Shown here in pieces: positions 17,955 to 27,240 of a DNA stretch of 64,000 bases (position 1 is its first letter; each line of letters starts with the position of its first letter). The stretch lies in NCBI RefSeq assembly GCF_002836775.1, contig NZ_PJAQ01000054.1:224038-288037 (forward strand), read 5' to 3'. The notes below the pieces were generated by a model that was not told where the DNA came from, ran no database searches, and saw nothing but the letters and a program-made list of their open reading frames with translations. The stretch comes from Colwellia sp. 12G3. GTDB lineage: Bacteria > Pseudomonadota > Gammaproteobacteria > Enterobacterales > Alteromonadaceae. Both the position numbers and the translations under genes were made by a program.

Positions 17955-18404
17955 TTAGCTAAGTATAGGTGGTCTATAAAGGGAGATAAGTGTTTGACTA
18001 GCAGCTAAAGCAATAGGGGTGTTTATCTTACTTTCAATGGCAAAAACAGGGGTGAAATTAATGATGGTTGAAAATGCTGATACGGTAGAACAACCCGTTG
18101 TTAAGCAGTCACATTCTTGAGCACAGCAATCTTCGCTAGCCATAGTAGAGCATGATGTTGTCATCGTTTCTTCATCACATTCAGACATCGTACTCATATC
18201 ATGAGTTGAGCCGTCTGTTTCTTCCATCATATGATGTGAACCTTTCATCGATGACATTACAGCCATAGATTGCTTACTTGTCATGCTATAAAACATAGAT
18301 ATAGACGCCATTGATTGACCAATAAAGATCAAACTAAGCAATAACACCATCATTGTTTTATTTATCAAAGTAGGCACAAGCAGCACTTGGGTTATACGAA
18401 ACAT
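17955..18404 (-). CDS. Met/Cys/His-rich periplasmic protein, CopL-like
   Basis: 149 residues. An N-terminal hydrophobic signal (TMMVLLLSLIFIGQSMASI) is followed by a segment rich in Met and His (MSSMKGSHHMMEETDGSTHD), then a cluster of seven Cys (SECDEE, TSCSTM, EDCCAQECDCLTTGC). It ends in SLYRPPILS. A Cys-rich middle with an Arg-Pro-Pro C-terminus recalls CopL-type copper-resistance proteins, which lie upstream of copper genes. It is on the same strand and 177 bp upstream of the cusCBA-like operon. A role in copper binding or in controlling the operon is inferred; homology to CopL is from memory. Confidence 0.6.
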   Translation of the reverse strand: MFRITQVLLVPTLINKTMMVLLLSLIFIGQSMASISMFYSMTSKQSMAVMSSMKGSHHMMEETDGSTHDMSTMSECDEETMTTSCSTMASEDCCAQECDCLTTGCSTVSAFSTIINFTPVFAIESKINTPIALAASQTLISLYRPPILS

Positions 18405-18711
18405 ACTCTGATCTTAACACTAATAAAAATAATATATCAATAATATCAAGGCGAATAAATTTACTCATAACTCATCGCTATATTATCGAGCTTATAATAT
18501 GCTGAATTGGAGTCGAGGATGAAAGACTGTTTTTCGATAAATAGTTGTTAGGAAGACAAATTTTATCAGAACGATAGCATGTGATTCATAAAAGGTGTAA
18601 AGCTTTTACTTCCGCAGCATACGACAGAGAAATATAGAAAGCTTACGCTCAGGTTTCTTTCTTGCTATTATCGAATTTTAACGAAAAATCAACAGCTTAA
18701 TTGGATTTTAC
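18405..18711. other. Divergent intergenic region between the CopL-like gene and glpK
   Basis: A 307-bp AT-rich region holding the promoters of the leftward metal-resistance gene and rightward glpK. A TATAAT-like stretch (GCTTATAATATG near 18490-18501) could be a -10 element. I see no convincing operator and no open frame of note. Confidence 0.4.
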
Positions 18712-20190
18712 ATGAGTGACTATATTTTAGCCATAGATCAAGGTACCACAAGCTCTAGAGCTATTTTATTTAACCGTGAAGGCGATAAAGTACATTCTGC
18801 TCAAGAGGAGTTTCCACAATATTTTCCGAATGACGGTTGGATTGAGCATGATCCGATAGATATATGGCAAACGGTAGAACGTACCTTTAAAAAGGTCATT
18901 GCCAAAATTGACATGAGTAAAGATACTGTCAGAGCCATTGGTATTACCAATCAACGTGAAACTACATTGATATGGGATCGAAAAACAGGTGAACCATTAT
19001 ATCGAGCCATCGTTTGGCAAGACCGTCGTACCAGTGAATATTGTCAGCAACTTAAAGATGAAGGTAAAGAAGCATTAATCAGTTCCAAAACAGGGCTATT
19101 AATCGACCCTTATTTTTCTGCTACCAAAATAGTTTGGATTTTGGATAATGTTGACGGTGCTCGCTCCCGCGCTGAAAGAGGGGAGTTAGCCTTTGGTACA
19201 GTCGACAGTTATATATTATGGAAGCTAACAAGTGGAAAAGAACATCGTACTGATGCAACTAATGCATCGCGCACTATGTTATTTAATATACATACGCAGC
19301 AATGGGATGAAGATTTATTAAAGCTTTTTAATATCCCTCGCGGGTTATTACCTGAGGTGATGGACTCTTCCGATAACTTTGGTGTTACAGAGCAAGGCAT
19401 TATGGGGATTGAAGTTCCTATATTAGCTATGGCCGGAGATCAGCAAGCAGCATTATTTGGGCAGACATGTTTCCGAGAAGGTATGGCCAAAAGTACCTAT
19501 GGCACAGGCTGTTTTATGATTGTCAATACAGGTGATATCGCGTTGAAATCAGAAAATAGGTTGCTATCAACTATAGCCTATCGACTTAATGGCAAAGTAA
19601 CTTATGCTTTAGAAGGGAGTATTTTCATCGCAGGGGCTACCGTACAATGGTTACGAGATGGCCTGAAACTAATTGATGACGCAAGCGATACTGAACCTTT
19701 AGCACGGCAAACACCTGTTGATCATGGAGTGTACTTAGTGCCTGCATTTACAGGCTTAGGTGCTCCTTATTGGGATCCAAATGCCCGGGGAGCAATCATT
19801 GGTTTAACTCGAGATACAGGTATTAAAGAAATTGTTACTGCTGGTTTGCAATCTGTTTGTTATCAAACTAAGGATTTACAAAAAGCAATGGAAAATGATG
19901 GTGAAAGACCTGTTGCATTTCGCGTTGATGGTGGCATGGTTGTGAATAATTGGTTGTTGCAATTTCTTGCTGATATCTTAGGTACAACGGTTGAGCGGCC
20001 ACAAATGACTGAAACAACAGCATTAGGTGTTGCTTATCTTGCCGGACTAAAGGCAGGTATATATAACTCACTTGAAGAGTTAGAAACTATGTGGAAACGT
20101 GACACATGTTTTGAACCTAAACTTGATAAACCAACTCGCGATGGCTTGTACCATGGTTGGAAAAATGCTGTGCGCCGTGTTCAAAGTTAA
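18712..20190 (+). CDS. glpK: Glycerol kinase
   Basis: FGGY-family kinase making sn-glycerol 3-phosphate from glycerol and ATP in the cytoplasm; 492 residues, slightly shorter than E. coli GlpK. Clear signatures are the N-terminal phosphate loop [54 protein letters not shown] and [14 protein letters not shown]. The loop that binds the inhibitor fructose 1,6-bisphosphate in E. coli (GGKGGTRIP) reads QGIMGIEVP here, so Arg236 is replaced by Glu and that control is probably absent. No glpF, glpD or glpR gene is adjacent, so glycerol uptake and oxidation genes must be elsewhere. Confidence 0.93.
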   Translation: MSDYILAIDQGTTSSRAILFNREGDKVHSAQEEFPQYFPNDGWIEHDPIDIWQTVERTFKKVIAKIDMSKDTVRAIGITNQRETTLIWDRKTGEPLYRAIVWQDRRTSEYCQQLKDEGKEALISSKTGLLIDPYFSATKIVWILDNVDGARSRAERGELAFGTVDSYILWKLTSGKEHRTDATNASRTMLFNIHTQQWDEDLLKLFNIPRGLLPEVMDSSDNFGVTEQGIMGIEVPILAMAGDQQAALFGQTCFREGMAKSTYGTGCFMIVNTGDIALKSENRLLSTIAYRLNGKVTYALEGSIFIAGATVQWLRDGLKLIDDASDTEPLARQTPVDHGVYLVPAFTGLGAPYWDPNARGAIIGLTRDTGIKEIVTAGLQSVCYQTKDLQKAMENDGERPVAFRVDGGMVVNNWLLQFLADILGTTVERPQMTETTALGVAYLAGLKAGIYNSLEELETMWKRDTCFEPKLDKPTRDGLYHGWKNAVRRVQS

Positions 20191-20403
20191 TAAATTAATA
20201 AGATAAATCAATCTCGTTCTTTACCTCGAAAGGCAAGTTTTTATAACGATTAAAGAATATTTTTCTCAGTACTTGTGAACGCTCATAAAGTGAAAGCCAC
20301 TTAATAGAATTGCTATCTTTGGCACTTGCCATTTTTACCTATGCTCAGGTACTATCGTTTACAGTTACAAGACTTGGTATATATATTAGAAATAAGGAAT
20401 TTT

Positions 20404-20826
20404 ATGCGTGGAGCAGGTGGAACATCAGGTGGTTTAGGGCAGTTTTTCATTGGATTAATTATGATGTGTGGTGGTTTTTACTTACTGCTTAATGCTATTA
20501 CAGTCAGTTCTAGCTTCGGTATGGGCATGCGTCTTTATGGCTTTTCTGCCATGGGTGGTAACTACAGCGTAACTAGCGGTATGGTGATGATCCCGTTTAT
20601 GTTTGGTGTTGGTATTATTTTCTATAACAGTAAGAATCCTATTGGCTGGATATTAGCACTAGGTTCTATTACTGGTTTAATTTTCGGGGTGATTTCTTCG
20701 ATTCGTTTTAGCATGAGAACAATGACATCGTTTGATTTAATTGTCATCTTAGTGCTCTCAATGGGTGGGATTGGTTTATTTTTAAGGTCGTTGAAGAAAA
20801 TGGATGCGGCAATGCCGGCTGAATAA
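20404..20826 (+). CDS. Small polytopic membrane protein
   Basis: 140 residues from ATG 20404, chosen because AGGAA lies about 6 nt upstream; the frame is open further upstream without a better start. The Gly-rich N-terminus (RGAGGTSGGLGQFFIGLIMM) leads into about four hydrophobic segments (GLIMMCGGFYLLL, GMVMIPFMFGVGIIF, WILALGSITGLIFGVI, LIVILVLSMGGIGLFL). Not recognised. It stands between glpK and a convergent prohibitin gene, with no operon partner evident. Confidence 0.6.
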   Translation: MRGAGGTSGGLGQFFIGLIMMCGGFYLLLNAITVSSSFGMGMRLYGFSAMGGNYSVTSGMVMIPFMFGVGIIFYNSKNPIGWILALGSITGLIFGVISSIRFSMRTMTSFDLIVILVLSMGGIGLFLRSLKKMDAAMPAE

Positions 20827-20850
20827 TAAATAATAAAGTCAGTTAGATAA

Positions 20851-20879
20851 GGTATAGCACAATGAAATAGTGCTATACC
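20851..20879. terminator. Bidirectional hairpin between convergent genes
   Basis: A perfect 10-bp stem pairs GGTATAGCAC (20851-20860) with GTGCTATACC (20870-20879) across a 9-nt loop. It lies between the stop codons of the membrane protein (20826) and the prohibitin (20901). No strong T-run is present on either side. Confidence 0.55.
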
Positions 20880-20900
20880 TCAACCACTTAAAGTGAAGGA

Positions 20901-21833
20901 TTATTTCTCCTTCATATTCCATAAAATATCTTGGCCACTACCCATGACCGTGGTTGGTAGTTTCCCATCCCACTGTTGCGCTTTAACATACTCTACTAAG
21001 GTTTTATTAGATTTGATGGCAGCTGCTTTTTTCATCATTGCTTCCGCTTCCGCTAAACCTTTTACTAAAATAGCTTCAGCTTCTGCTTTTGCTTCTATTT
21101 CAATGGCATAAGCACTACCATCGGCACGCGCTTTTTCAGCATCACGCTTAGCTTCTGCAGTGTTTACCTCACGTTGCGCTTCAAGCTTTTGGCGTTCTAA
21201 GCGATGCTTTTCTGCTGCAGCTAAGTTCTTTTCTGTTTGCTTAGTTTCTATGCTTTGTAAGTACTTTTGAGGTAATACTAAATTTTCAATTTGTACGCTA
21301 TCCAGTTTTACTGGAAATTCGGACATAGCATCTAAGAGTGTTTCTTCAATTTTTTGAATCACTTGACCACGATTCTGAATGATTTGTTCTGCTTTAAAAC
21401 GTGCTAGCGCATCTTTAGTTGCAGATCGTAAACGTGGGTCTAAAATACGGTTTTCAAATTGATCTAAGCCGCCGTAACCTTTATATAACTCAAAAGCTTC
21501 TGCACGAATTACGGTCCAGTTAACGGATACTTCAGCTTGTACGGGCATTTGCTCGAACGTTGATGCTTTGAGGTTTTCTGAGTTTTTTCGCGTACGTATT
21601 TCTAATTCTTCAACAGTGTCGGCGAAGGGGATTTTTGTATGCAGACCTGGATTTACTTGCGTGGTTGCTTCACCGAAACGTTTGACAATACCGACATGAC
21701 CTTCATCAATGGTGTAGGGTACTTGCCATAAAATAAGCGCCGCAACAACGGCAGCAGAAATTTTTCCAAAATGTTTGGTTATTTGAGCCGTATCCAGATC
21801 GACTGGTGTTTTTGTCATTCCATTTTTCAACAT
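20901..21833 (-). CDS. SPFH/prohibitin-family membrane protein
   Basis: 310 residues with one N-terminal membrane helix (about 27-42, SAAVVAALILWQVPYTI) and an SPFH domain beginning EGHVGIVKRFGEATTQVNPGL and continuing through VNWTVIRAEAFELYKGYGG. A long charged helical region follows (about 195-275, LAAAEKHRLERQKLEAQREV and Ala/Glu/Lys repeats), typical of prohibitins, which form ring-like membrane assemblies and often interact with proteases. It is a single gene without an NfeD partner, unlike the second SPFH gene at 35911. Its bacterial role cannot be fixed from sequence. Confidence 0.82.
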   Translation of the reverse strand: MLKNGMTKTPVDLDTAQITKHFGKISAAVVAALILWQVPYTIDEGHVGIVKRFGEATTQVNPGLHTKIPFADTVEELEIRTRKNSENLKASTFEQMPVQAEVSVNWTVIRAEAFELYKGYGGLDQFENRILDPRLRSATKDALARFKAEQIIQNRGQVIQKIEETLLDAMSEFPVKLDSVQIENLVLPQKYLQSIETKQTEKNLAAAEKHRLERQKLEAQREVNTAEAKRDAEKARADGSAYAIEIEAKAEAEAILVKGLAEAEAMMKKAAAIKSNKTLVEYVKAQQWDGKLPTTVMGSGQDILWNMKEK

Positions 21834-21921
21834 GTATTTTCCTTTATTGTCATTAATAGCTCAGCAATTATTATTAGATATTTATCTTAAGAATAATTGT
21901 AACTAGAGTGTTAATAACAAT

Positions 21922-21958
21922 AAAGCCTTGACATAATATGTCAAGGCTTTTGTTTTTA
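21922..21958. terminator. Rho-independent terminator after ilvA
   Basis: A 13-bp perfect stem pairs AAAGCCTTGACAT (21922-21934) with ATGTCAAGGCTTT (21938-21950) over a 3-nt loop. T-rich tracts flank both sides (TTTTGTTTTT on the plus strand, TTTATTGTT on the minus strand). It lies about 45 bp beyond the ilvA stop and should end the ilvGMEDA transcript. Confidence 0.75.
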
Positions 21959-21993
21959 TCTACCAATTTAGTATGAAATTTTAGTTGATAGAG

Positions 21994-23547
21994 TTAATTC
22001 AAAAAGGTTTGATAAGCGAGATTGTCGGTTTCTTCTTGCCATTGATAACCAAGATCATCAAGGTGTTGGAAAAATTCGCTTTGCTGACTTTTATCAAGAT
22101 CAAAGCCAGCCAATACCTGACCAAATGCTGCACCGTGGTTACGGTAATGAAATAAGGTAATATTCCAATGTTCACCCATAGCGTCTAAGAACTTTTCTAA
22201 TGCGCCAGGATGCTCAGGAAACTCAAAACTAAATAGTCGTTCATGGTTACTATTTTTAGTTGAATTTGGGCTTTTACCACCGATCATGTAGCGAACATGC
22301 AGCTTTGCTAGTTCATTGTCGGTGAAATCTCTCACTAGATAGTTTGCGCTTACTAATCCTTGCAGTAACTGTTGACGTTCTTGCACACTGCCACCAAGGC
22401 GAACACCGACAAAAATTTCAGCACTAGGCTTACCAGAAAATCGATAGTTAAACTCTGTAATGGCACGGTTACCGATAGATTGGCAAAAACGTTTAAAGCT
22501 GCCTTTTTCTTCTGGAATAGTCACCGCCAATATTGCTTCTTTCTTTTCACCTAATTCACAGCGCTCTGATACATAACGCAAGGTATGAAAGTTCATGTTT
22601 GCGCCTGAAAGTATTGCTGCTAATGACTCATTACCTTTGCTAGTTTGCGTATATTTTTGTAAACCGGCTAATGATAATGCGCCAGCAGGTTCGGCAATAA
22701 CACGCGTTTCTTCGAAAATATCTTTAATTGATGCACAAATTTCATCGGTTGTTACCGTGATCACTTCATCGCAAAACTGTTGAATCAAGCCAAAAGTATT
22801 TTCGCCAATGCGTTTAACCGCCACGCCATCGGCAAACAAACCTACTTGCGTTAAATCGACAGGTTTCCCTGCCTCAAGTGCCGCTTTTAAGCAGGCTGAA
22901 TCTTCAGCTTCAACACCAATAATGCGAGTGCTTGGGCTTAGTTGTTTTAAATAAACCGACATACCCGCGAGTAAACCACCGCCGCCAACAGGTATAAACA
23001 CCACATCAGCATGGGGCAATTGCTGTAAAAGTTCTTTTGCTACTGTGCCTTGTCCAACAATGACTTCAACATCATCAAAGGGGTGAATAAGGGTCTTGTT
23101 TTCTGCTTTGGCATATTCAACTGAAGCGGCTTGTGCTTCATTGAAACTATTACCCACTAAACGTACTTCACCACCAAAACGCCTAACATTATCTACTTTG
23201 ATGTCAGGGGTGGTTTTGGGCATGACGATAGTTGCTTTAATGCCAAGTTTTTTGGCAGCCAACGCTAATCCTTGGGCGTGATTACCCGCAGAAGCAGCGA
23301 TAACACCATGAATACATTGTTCTTCAGTTAAAGTATTAAGTTTGTTATAAGCACCACGTAATTTAAATGAATGAACGGGTTGCTGATCTTCACGTTTTAA
23401 ATAAATTTGGTTATTTAATCGTGAGGATAGTTTATTCAATGACGTCAGTTCAGTTTCAACCGCTAGATCATAAATAGGGGCGAGTAGAATACGACGTAAG
23501 TAATCTAATGGTGTTTGTGGTGATGCTTGTTTGAGCGTTTCTGTCAT
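21994..23547 (-). CDS. ilvA: Biosynthetic threonine ammonia-lyase (threonine deaminase)
   Basis: PLP enzyme converting L-threonine to 2-oxobutanoate and ammonia, the committed step to isoleucine; 517 residues, close to E. coli IlvA (514). The catalytic domain shows the PLP lysine in KREDQQPVHSFKLRGAYNKL, the Ser/Gly loop AASAGNHAQG and the phosphate-binding GGGGLLAG. Residues about 330-510 hold two ACT-like regulatory modules (KKEAILAVTIPEEKGSFKRF; LFSFEFPEHPGALEKFLDAM), which in this family bind isoleucine (inhibitor) and valine (activator). It is the last gene of the ilvGMEDA order, separated from ilvD by 269 bp containing an inverted-repeat element. Confidence 0.96.
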   Translation of the reverse strand: MTETLKQASPQTPLDYLRRILLAPIYDLAVETELTSLNKLSSRLNNQIYLKREDQQPVHSFKLRGAYNKLNTLTEEQCIHGVIAASAGNHAQGLALAAKKLGIKATIVMPKTTPDIKVDNVRRFGGEVRLVGNSFNEAQAASVEYAKAENKTLIHPFDDVEVIVGQGTVAKELLQQLPHADVVFIPVGGGGLLAGMSVYLKQLSPSTRIIGVEAEDSACLKAALEAGKPVDLTQVGLFADGVAVKRIGENTFGLIQQFCDEVITVTTDEICASIKDIFEETRVIAEPAGALSLAGLQKYTQTSKGNESLAAILSGANMNFHTLRYVSERCELGEKKEAILAVTIPEEKGSFKRFCQSIGNRAITEFNYRFSGKPSAEIFVGVRLGGSVQERQQLLQGLVSANYLVRDFTDNELAKLHVRYMIGGKSPNSTKNSNHERLFSFEFPEHPGALEKFLDAMGEHWNITLFHYRNHGAAFGQVLAGFDLDKSQQSEFFQHLDDLGYQWQEETDNLAYQTFLN

Positions 23548-23614
23548 TAGATTTACCTAAAAAATTATTATCAATTACTGTCAATTACTTGAAATATAAA
23601 GCTAACTCACAAGT

Positions 23615-23785
23615 CGTCATGCTCGAGTTTTCTTGTCGAGCATCCATTCACTAAAAACTGGATTCAGGAGAATGTGCATCAGGATAATTGCTCCTGCATT
23701 ATCTAATAAGGTACTTCCTGTACCGTCTGCATTCTCTAATAAGTAGCATCCATGCTACGTCCGATAAGAACACTCGGGAATGACA
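23615..23785. repeat. Inverted-repeat (MITE/REP-like) element in the ilvD-ilvA gap
   Basis: The left end at 23615-23639 (CGTCATGCTCGAG...) and the reverse complement of 23761-23785 (TGTCATTCCCGAG...) agree at about 19 of 25 positions. Smaller hairpins lie inside, for example GTAGCAT/ATGCTAC. It fills most of the 269-bp space between two genes of the ilv operon, and the transcript would fold strongly here. Confidence 0.5.
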
Positions 23786-23816
23786 ATATAAAAGTCAGTT
23801 TAATTATTCAGTATTA

Positions 23817-25676
23817 TTAATCTACTAAACCATCAAGCAATGCACGGTTTCGAACAGCACCTTTATCGGCACTGGTTGCCAACATAGCGTAGTTTTTTAA
23901 TGCATAGCTAATTGGACGAACTCTATCTTTTGGTTTCCATGCTTGTTTACCTTTCGCTTCCATTGTAGCGCGACGGGCATCAAGTACTTCTTCAGAGACT
24001 TGTAAGGTAATTTCACGCGTTGGAATATCAATGTGAATGATATCACCTTGTTCAACTAAGGCGATTGTACCGCCATCAGCTGCTTCTGGAGAAACATGAC
24101 CAATAGATAAACCAGATGTACCACCAGAGAAACGACCGTCAGTTAATAAGGCACACGCTTTACCTAAACCCATAGATTTTAAGTAAGTGGTTGGGTAAAG
24201 CATTTCTTGCATGCCTGGTCCACCTTTAGGGCCTTCGTAACGAATTACGACGACTTCACCAGCAAGTACTTTTTTGTCAAGAATTGCAGCAACTGCTTCG
24301 TCTTGGCTTTCAAATATGTGTGCAGGGCCTGTGAATACTAAGTTATCGTCACTTACACCCGCCGTTTTAACAACACAGCCATCAGGTGCAATATTACCTG
24401 AAAGTACGGCTAAACCACCTTCTAATGAGAATGCGTTTTCAAGACTACGGATACAACCATTGGCACGGTCATCGTCTAATGTATCCCAACGACAGTCTTG
24501 ACTGAATGCTTTAGTAGTACGTATACCTGCAGGACCTGCACGGTAGAATTTTTTAACATCTTCATCATCTGTTAACGTAATGTCATATTTAGCGATAACA
24601 TCTGCTAACGTGGTACCTAAAACATTCGGCACATCAGTATGTAATAAACCAGCACGATCTAATTCACCTAAAATACTAATAACACCACCAGCGCGATGCA
24701 CATCTTCCATGTGGTACTCAGGTGTTGAGGGGGCAACTTTACATAACTGTGGTACTCGGCGAGATAATTCATCCATGTCTTTCATGGTGTAATCAATTTC
24801 AGCTTCTTGTGCCGTTGCCAGTAAATGCAAGATAGTGTTGGTTGAACCACCCATAGCAATATCTAAACACATAGCATTGTGTAATGCTTCTTTACAGGCA
24901 ATATTACGTGGCAGTGCAGACTCATCGTTATCTTGGTAATAACGTTTAGTCAATTTAACGATTTCTTTACCCGCCTTTAAGAATAATTGTTCTCTATCAG
25001 CATGTGTTGCCAACATCGAACCATTACCTGGCAGAGCTAAACCTAACGCTTCAGCTAAACAGTTCATTGAGTTTGCAGTGAACATACCAGAACATGAACC
25101 ACAGGTAGGACAGGCAGAACGTTCAATTTTATCACTGTCTTCATCACTGACTGTTGGATCTGCACCTTTAATCATGGCATCAACTAAATCAAGCTTAATA
25201 ATTTGATCGCTAAGTTTGGTTTTACCGGCTTCCATTGGACCACCAGAAACAAAAATTACAGGGATGTTTAAGCGCATTGCCGCCATCATCATGCCAGGAG
25301 TAATTTTGTCACAGTTTGAGATACAAACCATGGCATCAGCACAATGGGCATTTACCATGTATTCAACTGAGTCGGCAATTAAATCACGTGAAGGTAAGCT
25401 ATAAAGCATGCCGCTGTGACCCATGGCAATACCATCATCAACAGCAATAGTATTGAATTCTTTGGCAACACCGCCTGCTTCTTCTATGGCACCGGCAACT
25501 AACTGTCCCATATCTTTTAAGTGAACATGACCCGGAACAAATTGTGTAAAAGAGTTAACTACCGCAATAATAGGTTTTCCAAAATCACCATCTGTCATGC
25601 CTGTAGCGCGCCATAAAGCACGAGCACCAGCCATATTACGGCCTTGAGTAGAAGTTGCAGATCTTAATTTAGGCAT
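23817..25676 (-). CDS. ilvD: Dihydroxy-acid dehydratase
   Basis: Iron-sulfur enzyme for the third common step of valine/isoleucine synthesis (2,3-dihydroxy acid to 2-keto acid); 619 residues against 616 in E. coli. The start is placed at ATG 25676 because the family begins [19 protein letters not shown]; the frame also extends to a GTG at 25727. Cluster and metal motifs are visible in [16 protein letters not shown] and [40 protein letters not shown] and [20 protein letters not shown] are also diagnostic. It sits between ilvE (227 bp upstream) and ilvA, with inverted-repeat elements in both gaps. Confidence 0.97.
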   Translation of the reverse strand: MPKLRSATSTQGRNMAGARALWRATGMTDGDFGKPIIAVVNSFTQFVPGHVHLKDMGQLVAGAIEEAGGVAKEFNTIAVDDGIAMGHSGMLYSLPSRDLIADSVEYMVNAHCADAMVCISNCDKITPGMMMAAMRLNIPVIFVSGGPMEAGKTKLSDQIIKLDLVDAMIKGADPTVSDEDSDKIERSACPTCGSCSGMFTANSMNCLAEALGLALPGNGSMLATHADREQLFLKAGKEIVKLTKRYYQDNDESALPRNIACKEALHNAMCLDIAMGGSTNTILHLLATAQEAEIDYTMKDMDELSRRVPQLCKVAPSTPEYHMEDVHRAGGVISILGELDRAGLLHTDVPNVLGTTLADVIAKYDITLTDDEDVKKFYRAGPAGIRTTKAFSQDCRWDTLDDDRANGCIRSLENAFSLEGGLAVLSGNIAPDGCVVKTAGVSDDNLVFTGPAHIFESQDEAVAAILDKKVLAGEVVVIRYEGPKGGPGMQEMLYPTTYLKSMGLGKACALLTDGRFSGGTSGLSIGHVSPEAADGGTIALVEQGDIIHIDIPTREITLQVSEEVLDARRATMEAKGKQAWKPKDRVRPISYALKNYAMLATSADKGAVRNRALLDGLVD

Positions 25677-25804
25677 GATTTTTACATTCCAATTGGTGTT
25701 TGAGAAAGGCTTATTTTGAAAATTCACTTTGTGCTTACAGCGCTAAATGAACTTTTAAAATGAGATTTATTTTATAAAACAAAGAACAGTATAGTCGAAG
25801 CTAG

Positions 25805-25880
25805 TTCGGTTAAATTTCAAGGCAGGAAGTGCGCAGCTTATAAGTATAAGTGAGTACTTCCAACGATGAAATTTAGCGAA
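25805..25880. repeat. Inverted-repeat element in the ilvE-ilvD gap
   Basis: The sequence around TTCGGTTAAATTTCAAGGCAGGAAGT (25805-25830; first bases TTCGGTTAAATTTC) is mirrored by 25856-25880 (ACTTCCAACGATGAAATTTAG). The arms of about 24 nt share TAAATTTCA and GGAAGT blocks. The ~76-bp unit could form a long hairpin in the ilv mRNA. Only one copy is in this window. Confidence 0.5.
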
Positions 25881-25903
25881 TTAGCAATGACGTAAACCAA
25901 AAA

Positions 25904-26830
25904 CTATTTTACAGGATCTAACCAGCTTTCTGGCACTTCAGTAGTCCCATCAAAAATACCAAAAAAGGCTTCTTGAATTGCTTTGGTTATAGGGCCACGA
26001 GAACCGTTACCTACAGGTAAACCATCTACTGATTTTACTGGAACTACTTCTGTGGCAGTACCACACATAAAGAATTCATCAGCAAGATATAGTGCTTCAC
26101 GTGCAATAGATTCTTCACGTACTTCATAACCTAACTGCTTAGCCAAGTAGAATACGGCATCACGTGTTAAGCCTTGTAAGATAGAGGCGGTTCCTGGTGG
26201 TGTATAGATTACACCGTTACGTACTAAAAATAAGTTTTGACCTGCGCCTTCACTTACCATGTTATTTATATCCAGCGCTACACCTTCAGCATAACCATGG
26301 CGAGCAGCTTCAGTAGAAATAAGCTGTGAAGACAAGTAGTTACCACCTGCTTTTGCTGCAGTAGGCATTGTATTTGGCGCTAAACGGTTCCAGCTAGAAA
26401 CACCCACTTCAACACCATTCTCAACAGCATCAGCGCCTAAGTATGCTTCCCAGCTAAAGGCTGCAATCATTAAATCGGCTTTAGCATCAATTGGTGGACG
26501 AAGGCCCATACCAATATCACCTAAAAAGGCTAATGGGCGAAGATATGCTGATTTTAAATCGTTTTTTACGACAGCATCTTTACAGGCTTGCACAACTTCT
26601 GCTTGCGTGTATGGGATATTCATACGGTAAATTTTCGCTGAATCAAACAAACGCTTGATATGCTCTTCCAAACGAAAAATACACGTGCCTTTATGTGTAT
26701 CATAGGCACGAATACCTTCAAAAACTGATGAACCATAATGAAGTGCATGACTCATTACATGTACAGTAGCGTTTTGCCACGGCATGATCTCACCGTTGAA
26801 CCAAATATATTCTGCATTTACTTTAGCCAT
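25904..26830 (-). CDS. ilvE: Branched-chain amino acid aminotransferase
   Basis: Fold-type IV PLP aminotransferase that performs the last step for valine, isoleucine and leucine with glutamate; 308 residues (E. coli 309). Recognisable segments are YIWFNGEIMPWQNATVHVMS, the Arg-containing VFEGIRAYDT, the PLP lysine in TAAKAGGNYLSSQL, and the phosphate-binding SEGAGQNLFLV and PPGTASILQGLTRD. It is downstream of ilvM by 122 bp and upstream of ilvD in the operon. AGGAAAAGAT precedes the ATG. Confidence 0.96.
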   Translation of the reverse strand: MAKVNAEYIWFNGEIMPWQNATVHVMSHALHYGSSVFEGIRAYDTHKGTCIFRLEEHIKRLFDSAKIYRMNIPYTQAEVVQACKDAVVKNDLKSAYLRPLAFLGDIGMGLRPPIDAKADLMIAAFSWEAYLGADAVENGVEVGVSSWNRLAPNTMPTAAKAGGNYLSSQLISTEAARHGYAEGVALDINNMVSEGAGQNLFLVRNGVIYTPPGTASILQGLTRDAVFYLAKQLGYEVREESIAREALYLADEFFMCGTATEVVPVKSVDGLPVGNGSRGPITKAIQEAFFGIFDGTTEVPESWLDPVK

Positions 26831-26952
26831 TATCTTTTCCTAATTTTGTTGCTCGTGGCTAACTCACACACACCAACACCAATGTCAGAGTAATATAAAT
26901 TAGTAACGAGCGAATTTTTATTATATTGCTTGTTGTCTAAGCGCCTTGTTAT

Positions 26953-27240
26953 TTAAGCGCTGTGTTGTTTTATTTGCGCTACGCTATTGTCTACTTTGAC
27001 ACTCTTGATGTCGATCAATTTGTTAATTTGATCAATAAGCAAAGTAATAGGGCGCTCACTACTAACACTCATAGTGATTGTGGCAATATTGTTGCCAGTA
27101 TTCACTTCGGCATTCATACCATTGATTAGAAAGCCGCGATAACGAGTGACTTGTAAAATACGCTCTAGCACCACTTGTTTATCATCAGCCATAATAATTA
27201 ATTGATACTTATTTAGCGTTACAGGATTCATCTTAAACAC
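26953..27240 (-). CDS. ilvM: Acetolactate synthase II small (regulatory) subunit
   Basis: 95-residue ACT-domain protein, similar in size to E. coli IlvM (87). The ACT pattern is seen in [20 protein letters not shown], followed by [19 protein letters not shown]. It activates and stabilises the catalytic subunit IlvG in the complex that condenses pyruvate to acetolactate. The start lies inside the 3' end of ilvG (8-bp overlap), so translation is likely coupled, as in enteric ilvGM. Confidence 0.9.
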   Translation of the reverse strand: MFKMNPVTLNKYQLIIMADDKQVVLERILQVTRYRGFLINGMNAEVNTGNNIATITMSVSSERPITLLIDQINKLIDIKSVKVDNSVAQIKQHSA

